From assembly GCA_023229465.1 (NCBI GenBank), contig JALNZE010000003.1, positions 124,001-188,000 of the forward strand: a stretch of DNA of 64,000 nucleotides, in the 5' to 3' direction. Made by a program: the position numbers and the translations under genes. Source of the stretch: Chitinophagaceae bacterium. Lineage in GTDB: Bacteria > Bacteroidota > Bacteroidia > Chitinophagales > Chitinophagaceae. Positions 17,839-26,161 of this stretch are shown here, piece after piece (position 1 is the stretch's first letter; the number at the start of each line of letters is the position of its first letter). The notes beneath the pieces were generated by a model. It had not been told where the DNA came from. It was given only the letters and a program-made list of their open reading frames with translations, and ran no database searches.

Positions 17839-20800
17839 TTATTGTTCTTCAACCTGATTGGTTTTATTTTTTTCTTCCAATACCATGGCCAGCTTTTGCT
17901 GCGCCTCGTTCTTCAGTTCTGTGATAGTAGCATTCGCGACAATACTTTTAAAAGTAGCTTCTGCGTTAAACCAGTCTTTCTGTTTCACATATACATCACC
18001 CAGCAATACATAACTTTTGGTAACCCAGTATTCATAGGATCCATATTTTTTGATTACTTCAAAAGCCGCATTTTCTGCCTCTGCCGGTTTATGTTGGTCC
18101 AGTAAAATTTCGGCAATTCTATATTGAGACTCAGCGGCATATTCAGATTTACCGGCAGCACCCACCTGTTTATAAGCAGTAATAGCCTGATCAAATTCAT
18201 TCAGTGCCTGATGATTTTTTGCCACTACCATACTGGCCATCATCCTGTCATCTGTTGCAATTCCTTTCTCCAGTAAAAGATCCTGTGCATTGGTTGCCGC
18301 TTCTTTCCATTGTCGCGCTTTAAACTGGCAACGCAATAAACCGCGCATGGCTTCCAGTTTATTTTCCTGCAGGGCGGCAATGGTTTTTAACTGCCCAAAA
18401 TATTTTTCCGCATTTGCATACTCCTTCAATTCAAAATAATAAATACGGGCTGCCTGCAACGTACTTCTTTCTGCGTGTACATTCTGCGCCTGATCTGCCA
18501 CCGCTTTATAAAATGGCAGCGCCTCTTTCAGCGCTTTATCTGCCGCGTACATTTCTGCGGTTAAATAATTCGCTTCAATCTGATACCTGCCCTCAGGAAA
18601 TTTTGATATATATATAGCAAATCCATTTTGGGCGCCCTTCCAATCTTTTGCCTCATACCGCAGCATCGGAGAACGGAAACTTAAAGAATCTTCTTCTGAA
18701 TAAGTAATGGATTTGCCGTTTTGCTTCATGAATGCCGCAAACTCATCTGGTTTTTGTTTCTCTATGAAAATATTCCGGATATAATCAATTGCATCACTGC
18801 TCTCTTCTGTATTGGGATAGCCTGTCACCAGTTTTTTAAAACTCTCCAGCGACTCATCACTCCTATCCAGGTTAAAATACACAACACCCAATTTCAGGTA
18901 AGATTGGGGCGCCAAAGCCGCAGCGCTGGAATTATTGATCACTTTTTGTAAAGGGGTAATGGCAGCCTGGTAGTTTTCATCAGACAGGTAGGTATTGGCC
19001 ATCTCCAGGTAGGCGTCCGCTACCAAAGTGGAAGATGGATATTGCCTTTCCAAAGATTGCAGTAAACTGATCTTCTCCGCGTTTTTATTAAGGGCGCCGG
19101 CAATAATTCCTTTTTGGTATAAAGCATAGTCAGCAGAAACAAACTGATTAGTAATCACTGATTCATACATCTTCAAAGCTTGTTTAAAGTCTTTATTCAT
19201 AAAATAACAATCAGCAGCGCGCAGGTAGGTATCCTGCTCAATGGCAGTGGATCTCCGGGAAATGACTGTAGCAATTAATTCAAAATAGCCCTTAGCGCTC
19301 GCATATTGCTCTTGCTTCAAATATCCATATCCCAGAATATACCTGGCATGTGTAATATTTACTTCCCCGTTGGTTACCGGATTTTTAAGATAGCTCAGCA
19401 TATAATTAATGGAAGGATCTATCAGGCCATTACGGTAAGCAATCTCCCCTTTCCAGAAATTAGCCAAGGGCAGTTGGGCAGCATTGTAGGGAACCTCCAG
19501 TAATTTAGATAATAATTCATCCGCCTTTTCTATCTGCTGATCGTTTATCAATTCTACCGCACTTCCATATAATAAACGAGGGTACAGTTTAATTACATGG
19601 TCACTTTTATTACCCAGGCTTTCATACCATTTCAAAGATTCTTTGTAGTTACTGGTGTTAGCCAGTGTATTTACCAACAGTTCCTTTGCCTCCTGGTTAA
19701 AAGTTGATTTTGGATACTTGCTTATAAAAAACTGCAAAGCCTTCAATGCGGGGTCCATATACCCAAGGTCATAAGAAAGTTTACCGTAGTTAAAGCTGGA
19801 AACTTCCTGCTGCAAGGCATTACTGTTATTAGAGGCACAAAACTGAAAAGCGGTACGGGCATTGGCTTTATCATCCATTTTCAGATAAGCGTCGGCCAAT
19901 AAATACATACTGTTCTGTGCCAATGAATCTTCTGCCCCACCCAGTTGTTTAAACCCCTCTATCGATTTTGGCCAGTTGTTAGCGTTGTAATAACAATAGG
20001 ATAATTCATACAAATCCTCTCTTTTCACTTTTTCTTTTCCGGCAACAAATTTTTCAAGGTATGGAAGTGCATTGGCAAATGCCTGTTTTTCGAACCAGAT
20101 ATGACCCACTAACTGATGCAATTGCAGGTGATAATATTGACCCGTTTTCTGGATGGCTTTGGTGCCATAATCCAAAGCCTTTTCTTTTTCGCCACTAAAA
20201 TAATATATTTCAGCCAGGTAAAACGGAATCACGTTCCGGTACTCAGGTAATTGTTCGGCTATTTGAAAACTTTCCAATGCCTGTGGGTATTGCCTGTCAT
20301 TAAAGCAAATAAATCCGTAATAGTAATTCGCATCTAAATAGTTAGGATCTCCGGGTATCTGGCGGATGGCATTAAATAAGGGTTTGGCTTTATCAAACTG
20401 CTGCATCACAAAAAAACCATAGGCCTGGTGAAACTTCATATCGGCTATTTCACGGTTACCCAGGTTGGCTATGTCAATACCTGCATAAGCATTCTCTGCA
20501 TGGGCATATTCCCTTTTTCGGTAATAATATTCGCCCAAATAAAAACGCATCATCTGAATACGGGCAGTATGGTTTTCCAGTTCCGTAAAAGCTACTGCCA
20601 TTGGTACAGCGGTTTCATCATTTAATTGCAGTCCACAAATAATATAATAATACTTACTCTCTAACCGTATACTGGAAAACAGGTTAGTTTGATCCACTCC
20701 ATTACTGAACAGCTTTTTGAACACCGGATAAGCCAGGCTGAATTGTTCTTTGTGGTAAAGGTCCCTGGCATTTTTAAATTCAGCATCCGGATCGATGAAC

Positions 20801-20880
20801 TGTTGCGGTAGTTGTGCATAAAGTGTAATACACGGTACACTACAGCAGGCAACCAAAAATATAGCTACTAGTTTTTTCAT
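17839..20880 (-). CDS. Large periplasmic tetratricopeptide repeat protein
   Basis: A 1013-residue protein if started at 20880 (MKKLVAIFLVACCS); the longer reading from 20904 adds eight residues before the signal peptide. Almost the whole mature chain consists of TPR-like units, for example ADAYLKMDDKANARTAF and LKLGVVYFNLDRSDESL. No catalytic domain is seen. Large secreted TPR proteins of this kind organise complexes at the outer membrane. It heads the cluster with the beta-barrel and the HU-like membrane protein. Confidence 0.8.
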   Translation of the reverse strand: MKKLVAIFLVACCSVPCITLYAQLPQQFIDPDAEFKNARDLYHKEQFSLAYPVFKKLFSNGVDQTNLFSSIRLESKYYYIICGLQLNDETAVPMAVAFTELENHTARIQMMRFYLGEYYYRKREYAHAENAYAGIDIANLGNREIADMKFHQAYGFFVMQQFDKAKPLFNAIRQIPGDPNYLDANYYYGFICFNDRQYPQALESFQIAEQLPEYRNVIPFYLAEIYYFSGEKEKALDYGTKAIQKTGQYYHLQLHQLVGHIWFEKQAFANALPYLEKFVAGKEKVKREDLYELSYCYYNANNWPKSIEGFKQLGGAEDSLAQNSMYLLADAYLKMDDKANARTAFQFCASNNSNALQQEVSSFNYGKLSYDLGYMDPALKALQFFISKYPKSTFNQEAKELLVNTLANTSNYKESLKWYESLGNKSDHVIKLYPRLLYGSAVELINDQQIEKADELLSKLLEVPYNAAQLPLANFWKGEIAYRNGLIDPSINYMLSYLKNPVTNGEVNITHARYILGYGYLKQEQYASAKGYFELIATVISRRSTAIEQDTYLRAADCYFMNKDFKQALKMYESVITNQFVSADYALYQKGIIAGALNKNAEKISLLQSLERQYPSSTLVADAYLEMANTYLSDENYQAAITPLQKVINNSSAAALAPQSYLKLGVVYFNLDRSDESLESFKKLVTGYPNTEESSDAIDYIRNIFIEKQKPDEFAAFMKQNGKSITYSEEDSLSFRSPMLRYEAKDWKGAQNGFAIYISKFPEGRYQIEANYLTAEMYAADKALKEALPFYKAVADQAQNVHAERSTLQAARIYYFELKEYANAEKYFGQLKTIAALQENKLEAMRGLLRCQFKARQWKEAATNAQDLLLEKGIATDDRMMASMVVAKNHQALNEFDQAITAYKQVGAAGKSEYAAESQYRIAEILLDQHKPAEAENAAFEVIKKYGSYEYWVTKSYVLLGDVYVKQKDWFNAEATFKSIVANATITELKNEAQQKLAMVLEEKNKTNQVEEQ

Positions 20881-20990
20881 AACAGGAGTAATGCTCACAG
20901 GCAAAGATTTCAGTTTCTTTCTTAATAAAAAGCGAAAATGGGTTTCTTAAAGGTAGTATTAGCGTTTTGTAAGCAATCATCGTTCCAGCA

Positions 20991-21023
20991 TTTGTGGAAA
21001 AACAGCCAGAGAGCGTAAGTTTG
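20991..21023 (+). promoter_or_regulatory. Bacteroidota-type promoter of the thioesterase gene
   Basis: The best full promoter in the window: TTTG at 20991-20994 and TAAGTTTG at 21016-21023 with a 21-base spacer, matching the -33/-7 consensus TTTG and TAnnTTTG. The thioesterase ATG follows 19 bases downstream. Confidence 0.65.
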
Positions 21024-21042
21024 TCAACAAATTAAGATAACC

Positions 21043-21465
21043 ATGTACGAACACATCACCACCGTAAGGGTAAGATATGCTGAAACTGACCAGATGAATA
21101 TCGTGTATTACGGCAACTATGCCCAATACTTTGAAGTAGGCAGGGCAGAGTGTATACGCGAACTTGGATTTACCTATAAAAAAATGGAGGAGATGGGCGT
21201 TCGGATGCCGGTGGTAGCAATGGAAGCACGGTTTTTAAGACCCGCACACTATGATGATCTGATTACCATCAAAACCACGCTGAAAGAACTGCCCATAAAG
21301 CACCAGATTGAATTTCATCATGAAGTATATAATGAGAGAAAAAAACTACTCACCACAGGGAAAGTAGTTTTATTTTTTATTGATAGCCATACCGGTAAAA
21401 GGATTGGGTTACCCAATGAACTCAAAGAAAGATTAACACCATTTTTTATACATCAGGCCCTGTAA
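21043..21465 (+). CDS. Acyl-CoA thioesterase, YbgC/4-HBT hot-dog family
   Basis: A 140-residue hot-dog fold protein. The N-terminal motif VRYAETDQMNIVYYGNYAQYFEVGR holds the catalytic Asp and the following Asn/Tyr of the 4-hydroxybenzoyl-CoA thioesterase type. It would hydrolyse short-chain or aromatic acyl-CoA; in other bacteria YbgC acts near the Tol-Pal envelope system, but no tol genes are here. The 3' end overlaps the convergent DUF6526-type gene by 13 bases. Confidence 0.9.
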   Translation: MYEHITTVRVRYAETDQMNIVYYGNYAQYFEVGRAECIRELGFTYKKMEEMGVRMPVVAMEARFLRPAHYDDLITIKTTLKELPIKHQIEFHHEVYNERKKLLTTGKVVLFFIDSHTGKRIGLPNELKERLTPFFIHQAL

Positions 21466-21881
21466 TAATCTGCCCGCCAGTGTTGAATAGCTTTTTTGAT
21501 ATCGGTATTCGACAAATTTTCATGTAAGGCACGGGTTGTTAATCCTGGAAATTCTTCATTAGAAGCAAAACGTAAGGCAATTACCTGTCCCATCCGGATA
21601 CCATCCGGTATTGGTTTACCAGTCAAAACAAAATGGCGTAAATTTTCTTCCGCACGGATGGCTCTGTCCTGGGCCCGCAAAGCAAAGGACCGGATATACA
21701 CAAACAGCAAACAAAGTATAAAAGCCACCAAAGTAATCAGAGAAGCTGAGTAAAGGTTTTCACTGGCCGAATTGGCCAGGTTAATTAAAGAGCCCACCAA
21801 TAGCGCTATAATAGCCAAAAAAGTAAGTCCATGATACCCGGGTACCAATTGCATATGATTCTTAAAATTCTGTTCTTTCAT
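21453..21881 (-). CDS. DUF6526-type small membrane protein
   Basis: A 142-residue protein with two predicted transmembrane helices at about residues 18-35 and 42-66, followed by a charged cytoplasmic domain (RAQDRAIRAEENLRHFVLTG). The N-terminus MKEQNFKNHMQLVPGYH matches a conserved family I know as DUF6526, widespread in Bacteroidota and of unknown function. It is encoded convergently with the thioesterase and overlaps it by 13 bases. Confidence 0.7.
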   Translation of the reverse strand: MKEQNFKNHMQLVPGYHGLTFLAIIALLVGSLINLANSASENLYSASLITLVAFILCLLFVYIRSFALRAQDRAIRAEENLRHFVLTGKPIPDGIRMGQVIALRFASNEEFPGLTTRALHENLSNTDIKKAIQHWRADYYRA

Positions 21882-22019
21882 AAAAAGCAGTTTGTTTTGT
21901 TAAAGTTAGGGGTTGTTCTATATAAATTCCTCCCCAAAGAAGCCAATAAATTAATAACCCCATAAACGAATAAACCATTTGCCCTTTACTTTGCAATACA
22001 AATTAAGCCTTAATAACCC

Positions 22020-23276
22020 ATGGAAAAAGTATTTGCATCCATCATTACCATTGGAGATGAATTACTGATTGGTCAGGTGATAGACACCAACAGCGCCTGG
22101 ATGGCCCGGGAATTAAATAAGATCGGTATCCTGGTAAAACATAGAGTGGCGGTGGGTGATGTTTGGGAGGATATCTGGCAGGCACTGGATGAAGAATGCA
22201 GGCAGGCTTCAATTATACTGATTACCGGCGGTTTGGGACCAACAGCCGATGATATAACCAAGCCCCTGTTATGTGCGTATTTCGGGGGTAAAATGGTGGT
22301 TGATCTGCCCACATTGAATCATGTAAGTAATATTTTTGAGCATATTTTGAAACGACCCATGATTGAACGAAATGCCAAACAGGCTGAAGTACCTGATAAC
22401 TGTACTGTTTTGAAAAATGAAAAGGGAACAGCGCCTGGTATGTTATTTAAAAGAGATGGGAAAATATTTGTATCACTTCCTGGTGTACCACATGAAATGA
22501 AATGGCTGATGACAAACCATGTCATTCCTTTGATACCCAACCTTTTTCATACCGGTTTTATTGAACACAGAACCCTTTTAACGGCTGGCATAGGAGAATC
22601 TTTTTTGGCAGAAATGATTATTGATTTTGAAGTGGCCCTACCGTCACACATCAAGCTTGCCTACCTGCCCAATCATGGTATGGTAAGATTACGTTTGACC
22701 GCTTATGGTTTTCATCAAACAGCATTAGTTCATGAGATGGATGCACAATTTTCGTTACTGAAAGAAAAAGTAAAACCCTTCCTGGTAACGGATGAAGATA
22801 TTCCGATGGAACTGTTGGTTGGCAAACTATTAAAGCAAAAAGGCAGGACAGTTGCCACAGCAGAAAGCTGCACAGGTGGGTATATAGCACATTTACTCAC
22901 CAGTCATCCCGGTTCATCTGCCTATTATATGGGTAGTGTGGTGAGTTATGATAATTCGATCAAACAGCGGGTTTTACAGGTAAGTAAGGAAACAATGGAA
23001 CTGGTGGGGGCAGTTAGCGAGGATACTGTTAAACAAATGGCCAGGTCTGTTTTAGAAATCATGCAAACTGATTATGCCATTGCGGTAAGTGGGATTATGG
23101 GACCGGATGGTGGAACAGCAGAGAAACCGGTTGGTATGGTTTGGATAGCCGTAGCCAATAAACAAAAAGCAGAGGCTAAATTGTTTAGTTTCCGGTTCAG
23201 CAGAACCATGAATATTGAACTAACTGCTACCAATGCACTGAACCTTTTACGTACCTTTATTCTTACAAATGATTAA
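22020..23276 (+). CDS. cinA: CinA-like protein (competence/damage-inducible; NMN amidohydrolase family)
   Basis: A 418-residue two-domain protein. The N-terminal MoCF-like domain begins with TIGDELLIGQVIDTNS and has ITGGLGPTADD. The C-terminal CinA domain has TVATAESCTGGYIAHLLT, with the Ser-Cys motif of nicotinamide mononucleotide deamidases, and AVSGIMGPDGGTAEKPVG. The expected role is pyridine nucleotide recycling, with an ADP-ribose pyrophosphatase activity in the N-terminal half in related proteins. The length is normal. Confidence 0.94.
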   Translation: MEKVFASIITIGDELLIGQVIDTNSAWMARELNKIGILVKHRVAVGDVWEDIWQALDEECRQASIILITGGLGPTADDITKPLLCAYFGGKMVVDLPTLNHVSNIFEHILKRPMIERNAKQAEVPDNCTVLKNEKGTAPGMLFKRDGKIFVSLPGVPHEMKWLMTNHVIPLIPNLFHTGFIEHRTLLTAGIGESFLAEMIIDFEVALPSHIKLAYLPNHGMVRLRLTAYGFHQTALVHEMDAQFSLLKEKVKPFLVTDEDIPMELLVGKLLKQKGRTVATAESCTGGYIAHLLTSHPGSSAYYMGSVVSYDNSIKQRVLQVSKETMELVGAVSEDTVKQMARSVLEIMQTDYAIAVSGIMGPDGGTAEKPVGMVWIAVANKQKAEAKLFSFRFSRTMNIELTATNALNLLRTFILTND

Positions 23277-23343
23277 AAAAGAATTATTTACATAATTTAT
23301 ATTTTTTTAATAAATACGTACCCAATTTAAATAGCACGATTGT

Positions 23344-24837
23344 ATGTCAATTGCTGAACTGGTGATGCCCAAACTGGGCGAAAGTATTATGGAAGCCACT
23401 ATTTTGAAATGGCATAAGCAGGTGGGCGATGCTGTGAAGCAGGATGAGACTGTACTGGATATTGCCACGGATAAAGTTGACAGCGAGATACCTTCTACCG
23501 CTGAAGGTGTGATTACAGAAATATTATTCAAAGAAAACGATGTAGTGCTTGTCGGAACAGTTATTGCCCGTATCAACACCGCGGAAAATGAATCTAATCA
23601 TACCCTGACCGGAGCTCCCATACCGGAACCAGAGACCCTTACACCCGTGGTGCAGGGATCCGAAGTGACTATAGAAAACAGCATCGAACCATCGAATACG
23701 CAAACAGCCGAACCTGCACCTCCTACTGTTATGGCAGAAGAATTTTATGCAGCTGTTTCTCAGGTACCTTTTATGCCTCAACAACCGGTTGTTTTAGCTG
23801 AAAAACCCGCGGTTAACCGGTTCTATTCTCCCCTGGTACTAAATATTGCCAACAGTGAGGGGGTTCCCTTAAGTGAATTGGAGAGAATACCCGGATCCGG
23901 CAATGATGGCAGGGTTTCCAAAAAAGATATTTTACAATATATTGCCGACAAAAAAGCCGGCATAATTACACCTTATATTTCACCCGTCGTTTCGGAAAAT
24001 ATTTCTACCATTCCGATTAATACTACAGAAAATTCAGTTAGCCCGCCTGCAGAAAGTCCTGATAAGATTGTCTATTCCGGTAAACTGGCTGATCCCTCCA
24101 CCGTTGTACTAACAGGGTCCACTGAAATCATTGAAATGGACAGGATGCGCAAACTGATTGCCAAACATATGGTGAACAGTGTTCAAACAAGTCCGCATGT
24201 AACCAGTTTTGCAGAAGCGGATGTTACCAATATGTTTTTATGGCGCCGGAAAGTAAAAGATGAATTTGAAAAAAGAGAGGGCACAAGACTCACGTTCACA
24301 CCTATGTTCATTGAATGTATAGTGAATGTGATCAAGCGTTTCCCTTTGATCAACTGTTCGTTGGAGGGAGATAATATTATCCTTAAAAAAGATATTAATA
24401 TCGGGATGGCAACTGCCCTATCTACCGGGAACCTGATTGTTCCGGTTATTAAAGGGGCCGACCAGTTGAATATTGTGGGGCTGAGTACAGCAGTAAACAA
24501 TATGGCCGATGCAGCACGTACCAATCAATTAAAACCGGAAGATACCCAGGGCGGCACATTTACCTTTACCAACGTGGGTACATTTGGCAGCCTGATGGGC
24601 ACACCTATTATCAATCAACCACAGGTAGCTATTATGGCGGTAGGCGCCATTAAGAAACGAGCGGTTGTGATTGAAACCAAAGAAGGTGATACCATTGGCA
24701 TACGGCATATGATGTACCTCTCCTTAAGTTACGACCATCGAATTGTTGACGGAAGTATTGGAGCCAGTTTCTTATCCGAAGTTGCCAAAGAAATGGAGAA
24801 TTGGGATCCTAATAAAAAGTGGTTCCATTATCTCTGA
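23344..24837 (+). CDS. 2-oxo acid dehydrogenase E2 component (dihydrolipoyl acyltransferase)
   Basis: A 497-residue E2 with one lipoyl domain (lipoyl-lysine in DIATDKVDSEIPS, about residue 43), a long Pro/Glu-rich linker, a peripheral-subunit-binding domain (SPLVLNIANSEGVPLSELERI), and a catalytic acyltransferase core with SYDHRIVDG near the C-terminus. The linkers, rich in Pro, Ala and Ser, are flexible. Neither E1 nor E3 is adjacent, so the substrate (pyruvate, 2-oxoglutarate or branched-chain acids) cannot be fixed. The core resembles branched-chain or oxoglutarate types as much as pyruvate types. Confidence 0.9.
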   Translation: MSIAELVMPKLGESIMEATILKWHKQVGDAVKQDETVLDIATDKVDSEIPSTAEGVITEILFKENDVVLVGTVIARINTAENESNHTLTGAPIPEPETLTPVVQGSEVTIENSIEPSNTQTAEPAPPTVMAEEFYAAVSQVPFMPQQPVVLAEKPAVNRFYSPLVLNIANSEGVPLSELERIPGSGNDGRVSKKDILQYIADKKAGIITPYISPVVSENISTIPINTTENSVSPPAESPDKIVYSGKLADPSTVVLTGSTEIIEMDRMRKLIAKHMVNSVQTSPHVTSFAEADVTNMFLWRRKVKDEFEKREGTRLTFTPMFIECIVNVIKRFPLINCSLEGDNIILKKDINIGMATALSTGNLIVPVIKGADQLNIVGLSTAVNNMADAARTNQLKPEDTQGGTFTFTNVGTFGSLMGTPIINQPQVAIMAVGAIKKRAVVIETKEGDTIGIRHMMYLSLSYDHRIVDGSIGASFLSEVAKEMENWDPNKKWFHYL

Positions 24838-24846
24838 TCAGGCTAA

Positions 24847-25936
24847 TTAATTATTTTCCTTTTCCATCATCAGGTAGGCTTTAATAAAACCGTCCAGTTC
24901 TCCATCCATTACCGGTCCTATATTACCTACTTCATAATCTGTACGATGATCCTTGATCATTTTATAGGGATGAAAAACATAACTCCGTATCTGGCTGCCC
25001 CACTCTATTTTCTTTTTATTGGCATTGCTGGCATTAAGTACTTCCTGACGTTTGCGAATTTCCTCTTCATACAAACGGCTTTTTAGCATTTTCATGGCCA
25101 GTTCCCTGTTCTCTCCCTGTGTTCTGGCCTGCTGGCATTCTACAATAAACCCACTGGGTATATGTTTTAACCGAACAGCCGTTTCTACTTTGTTTACGTT
25201 TTGTCCGCCACTACCTCCACTTCTGTAAAAGGCCCATTCCAGATCGCTGGGGTTTACATTAATCTCAATACTGTCATCAATCAGCGGATATACATATACC
25301 GAGGCAAAAGAAGTATGCCGTCTTGCATTGCTATCGAAAGGCGAAATACGAACCAGCCTGTGAACCCCACTCTCTGCTTTTAAAAAGCCATAGGCAAAGG
25401 GTCCATCAAATTGTATCGTGGCACTTTTTATTCCGGCGCCATCCCCTTCCTGGTAGTCGATTTCAGTAACAGTCCAGCCCTGTTTATCACCATACATACG
25501 ATACATACGTAAAAGCATTTCCGCCCAATCCTGGCTTTCTGTTCCACCGGCGCCAGGGTTTATCTGTAATACAGCAGGTAATTCATCTTCCGGCTTATTC
25601 AGCGTGCTTTTGAATTCAGCCTCTTCTATCCGCAGCAATGCAGTATCATAGGCTTCTTTCACTTCTTCTTCGGTAGCATCCCCTCCTTTCCAGAAATCAA
25701 ATAACACGGCAAAATCTTCCACTGCCGTATCCAGCAACTGGAACAATTTTAACCAATATTCATTTACCTTAATTTCTTTCATGATGGCCGTGGCTCGGGT
25801 ATTATCATCCCAAAAGCCAGGCGAAAGAGAAAGCTGTCGGTCGGTATCTACTTTGTATAGGCGGTTCTCAACGTCAAAGAAACCTCCTCAGGACAACTAC
25901 ACGGTCCCTCATAACTTTAATTTGTTCTTGTGTCAT
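24847..25936 (-). CDS. prfB: Peptide chain release factor 2, expressed by programmed +1 frameshift
   Basis: RF2 ends translation at UGA and UAA. The reading frame has two parts: 20 codons from the ATG at 25936 up to an in-frame TGA at 25874-25876, then the main frame, entered by skipping one base so that GAC at 25875-25873 is read next. The product has 362 residues, the normal RF2 length. The stop-codon recognition tripeptide SPF (VRISPFDSN) and the catalytic GGQ (SGGSGGQNVNK) are both present. Reading only the main frame from the ATG at 25782 would remove 51 residues and is not credible. Confidence 0.95.
25874..25888 (-). promoter_or_regulatory. prfB programmed +1 frameshift site
   Basis: On the minus strand the site reads AGG AGG TTT CTT TGA C. 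The Shine-Dalgarno-like AGGAGG (25883-25888), the slippery CTT and the weak stop TGA followed by C have the same spacing as in Escherichia coli. Low RF2 lets the ribosome slip at CTT and read GAC; high RF2 terminates at TGA. This is the autoregulatory switch of RF2. Confidence 0.93.
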
Positions 25937-25941
25937 AGCAA

Positions 25942-25949
25942 CAAAAATA
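25942..25949 (-). promoter_or_regulatory. Putative -7 promoter element of prfB
   Basis: On the minus strand this reads TATTTTTG, an exact TAnnTTTG match. The prfB ATG begins six bases after it, so transcription would start at or beside the initiation codon. No clear -33 TTTG is seen. Confidence 0.45.
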
Positions 25950-26161
25950 AGGGAATAGCCTTAGGACTGCTAAAACTTGTTACCAAAATAAAAACTTACC
26001 GGAAAAATGATAAATGTCAGGGATTTACTGTAACTATTTGTGTAACTTCATCAATCTCTCCCTCAACCCTGGATGCACAAAGCAGTTACAAACTAACCCG
26101 GTAGCTGATAGTGCATGTTTTTTAAGGCTGCAAGGATTTAGCTAACTTAAAACGAGGTTTT

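Noticed and set aside
24847..25782. prfB read as a complete 311-residue gene from the ATG at 25782
   Set aside because: RF2 is about 360 residues long. The upstream frame with AGGAGG, CTT, TGA, C supplies the missing N-terminus by +1 frameshifting, so the shorter reading is only part of the gene.
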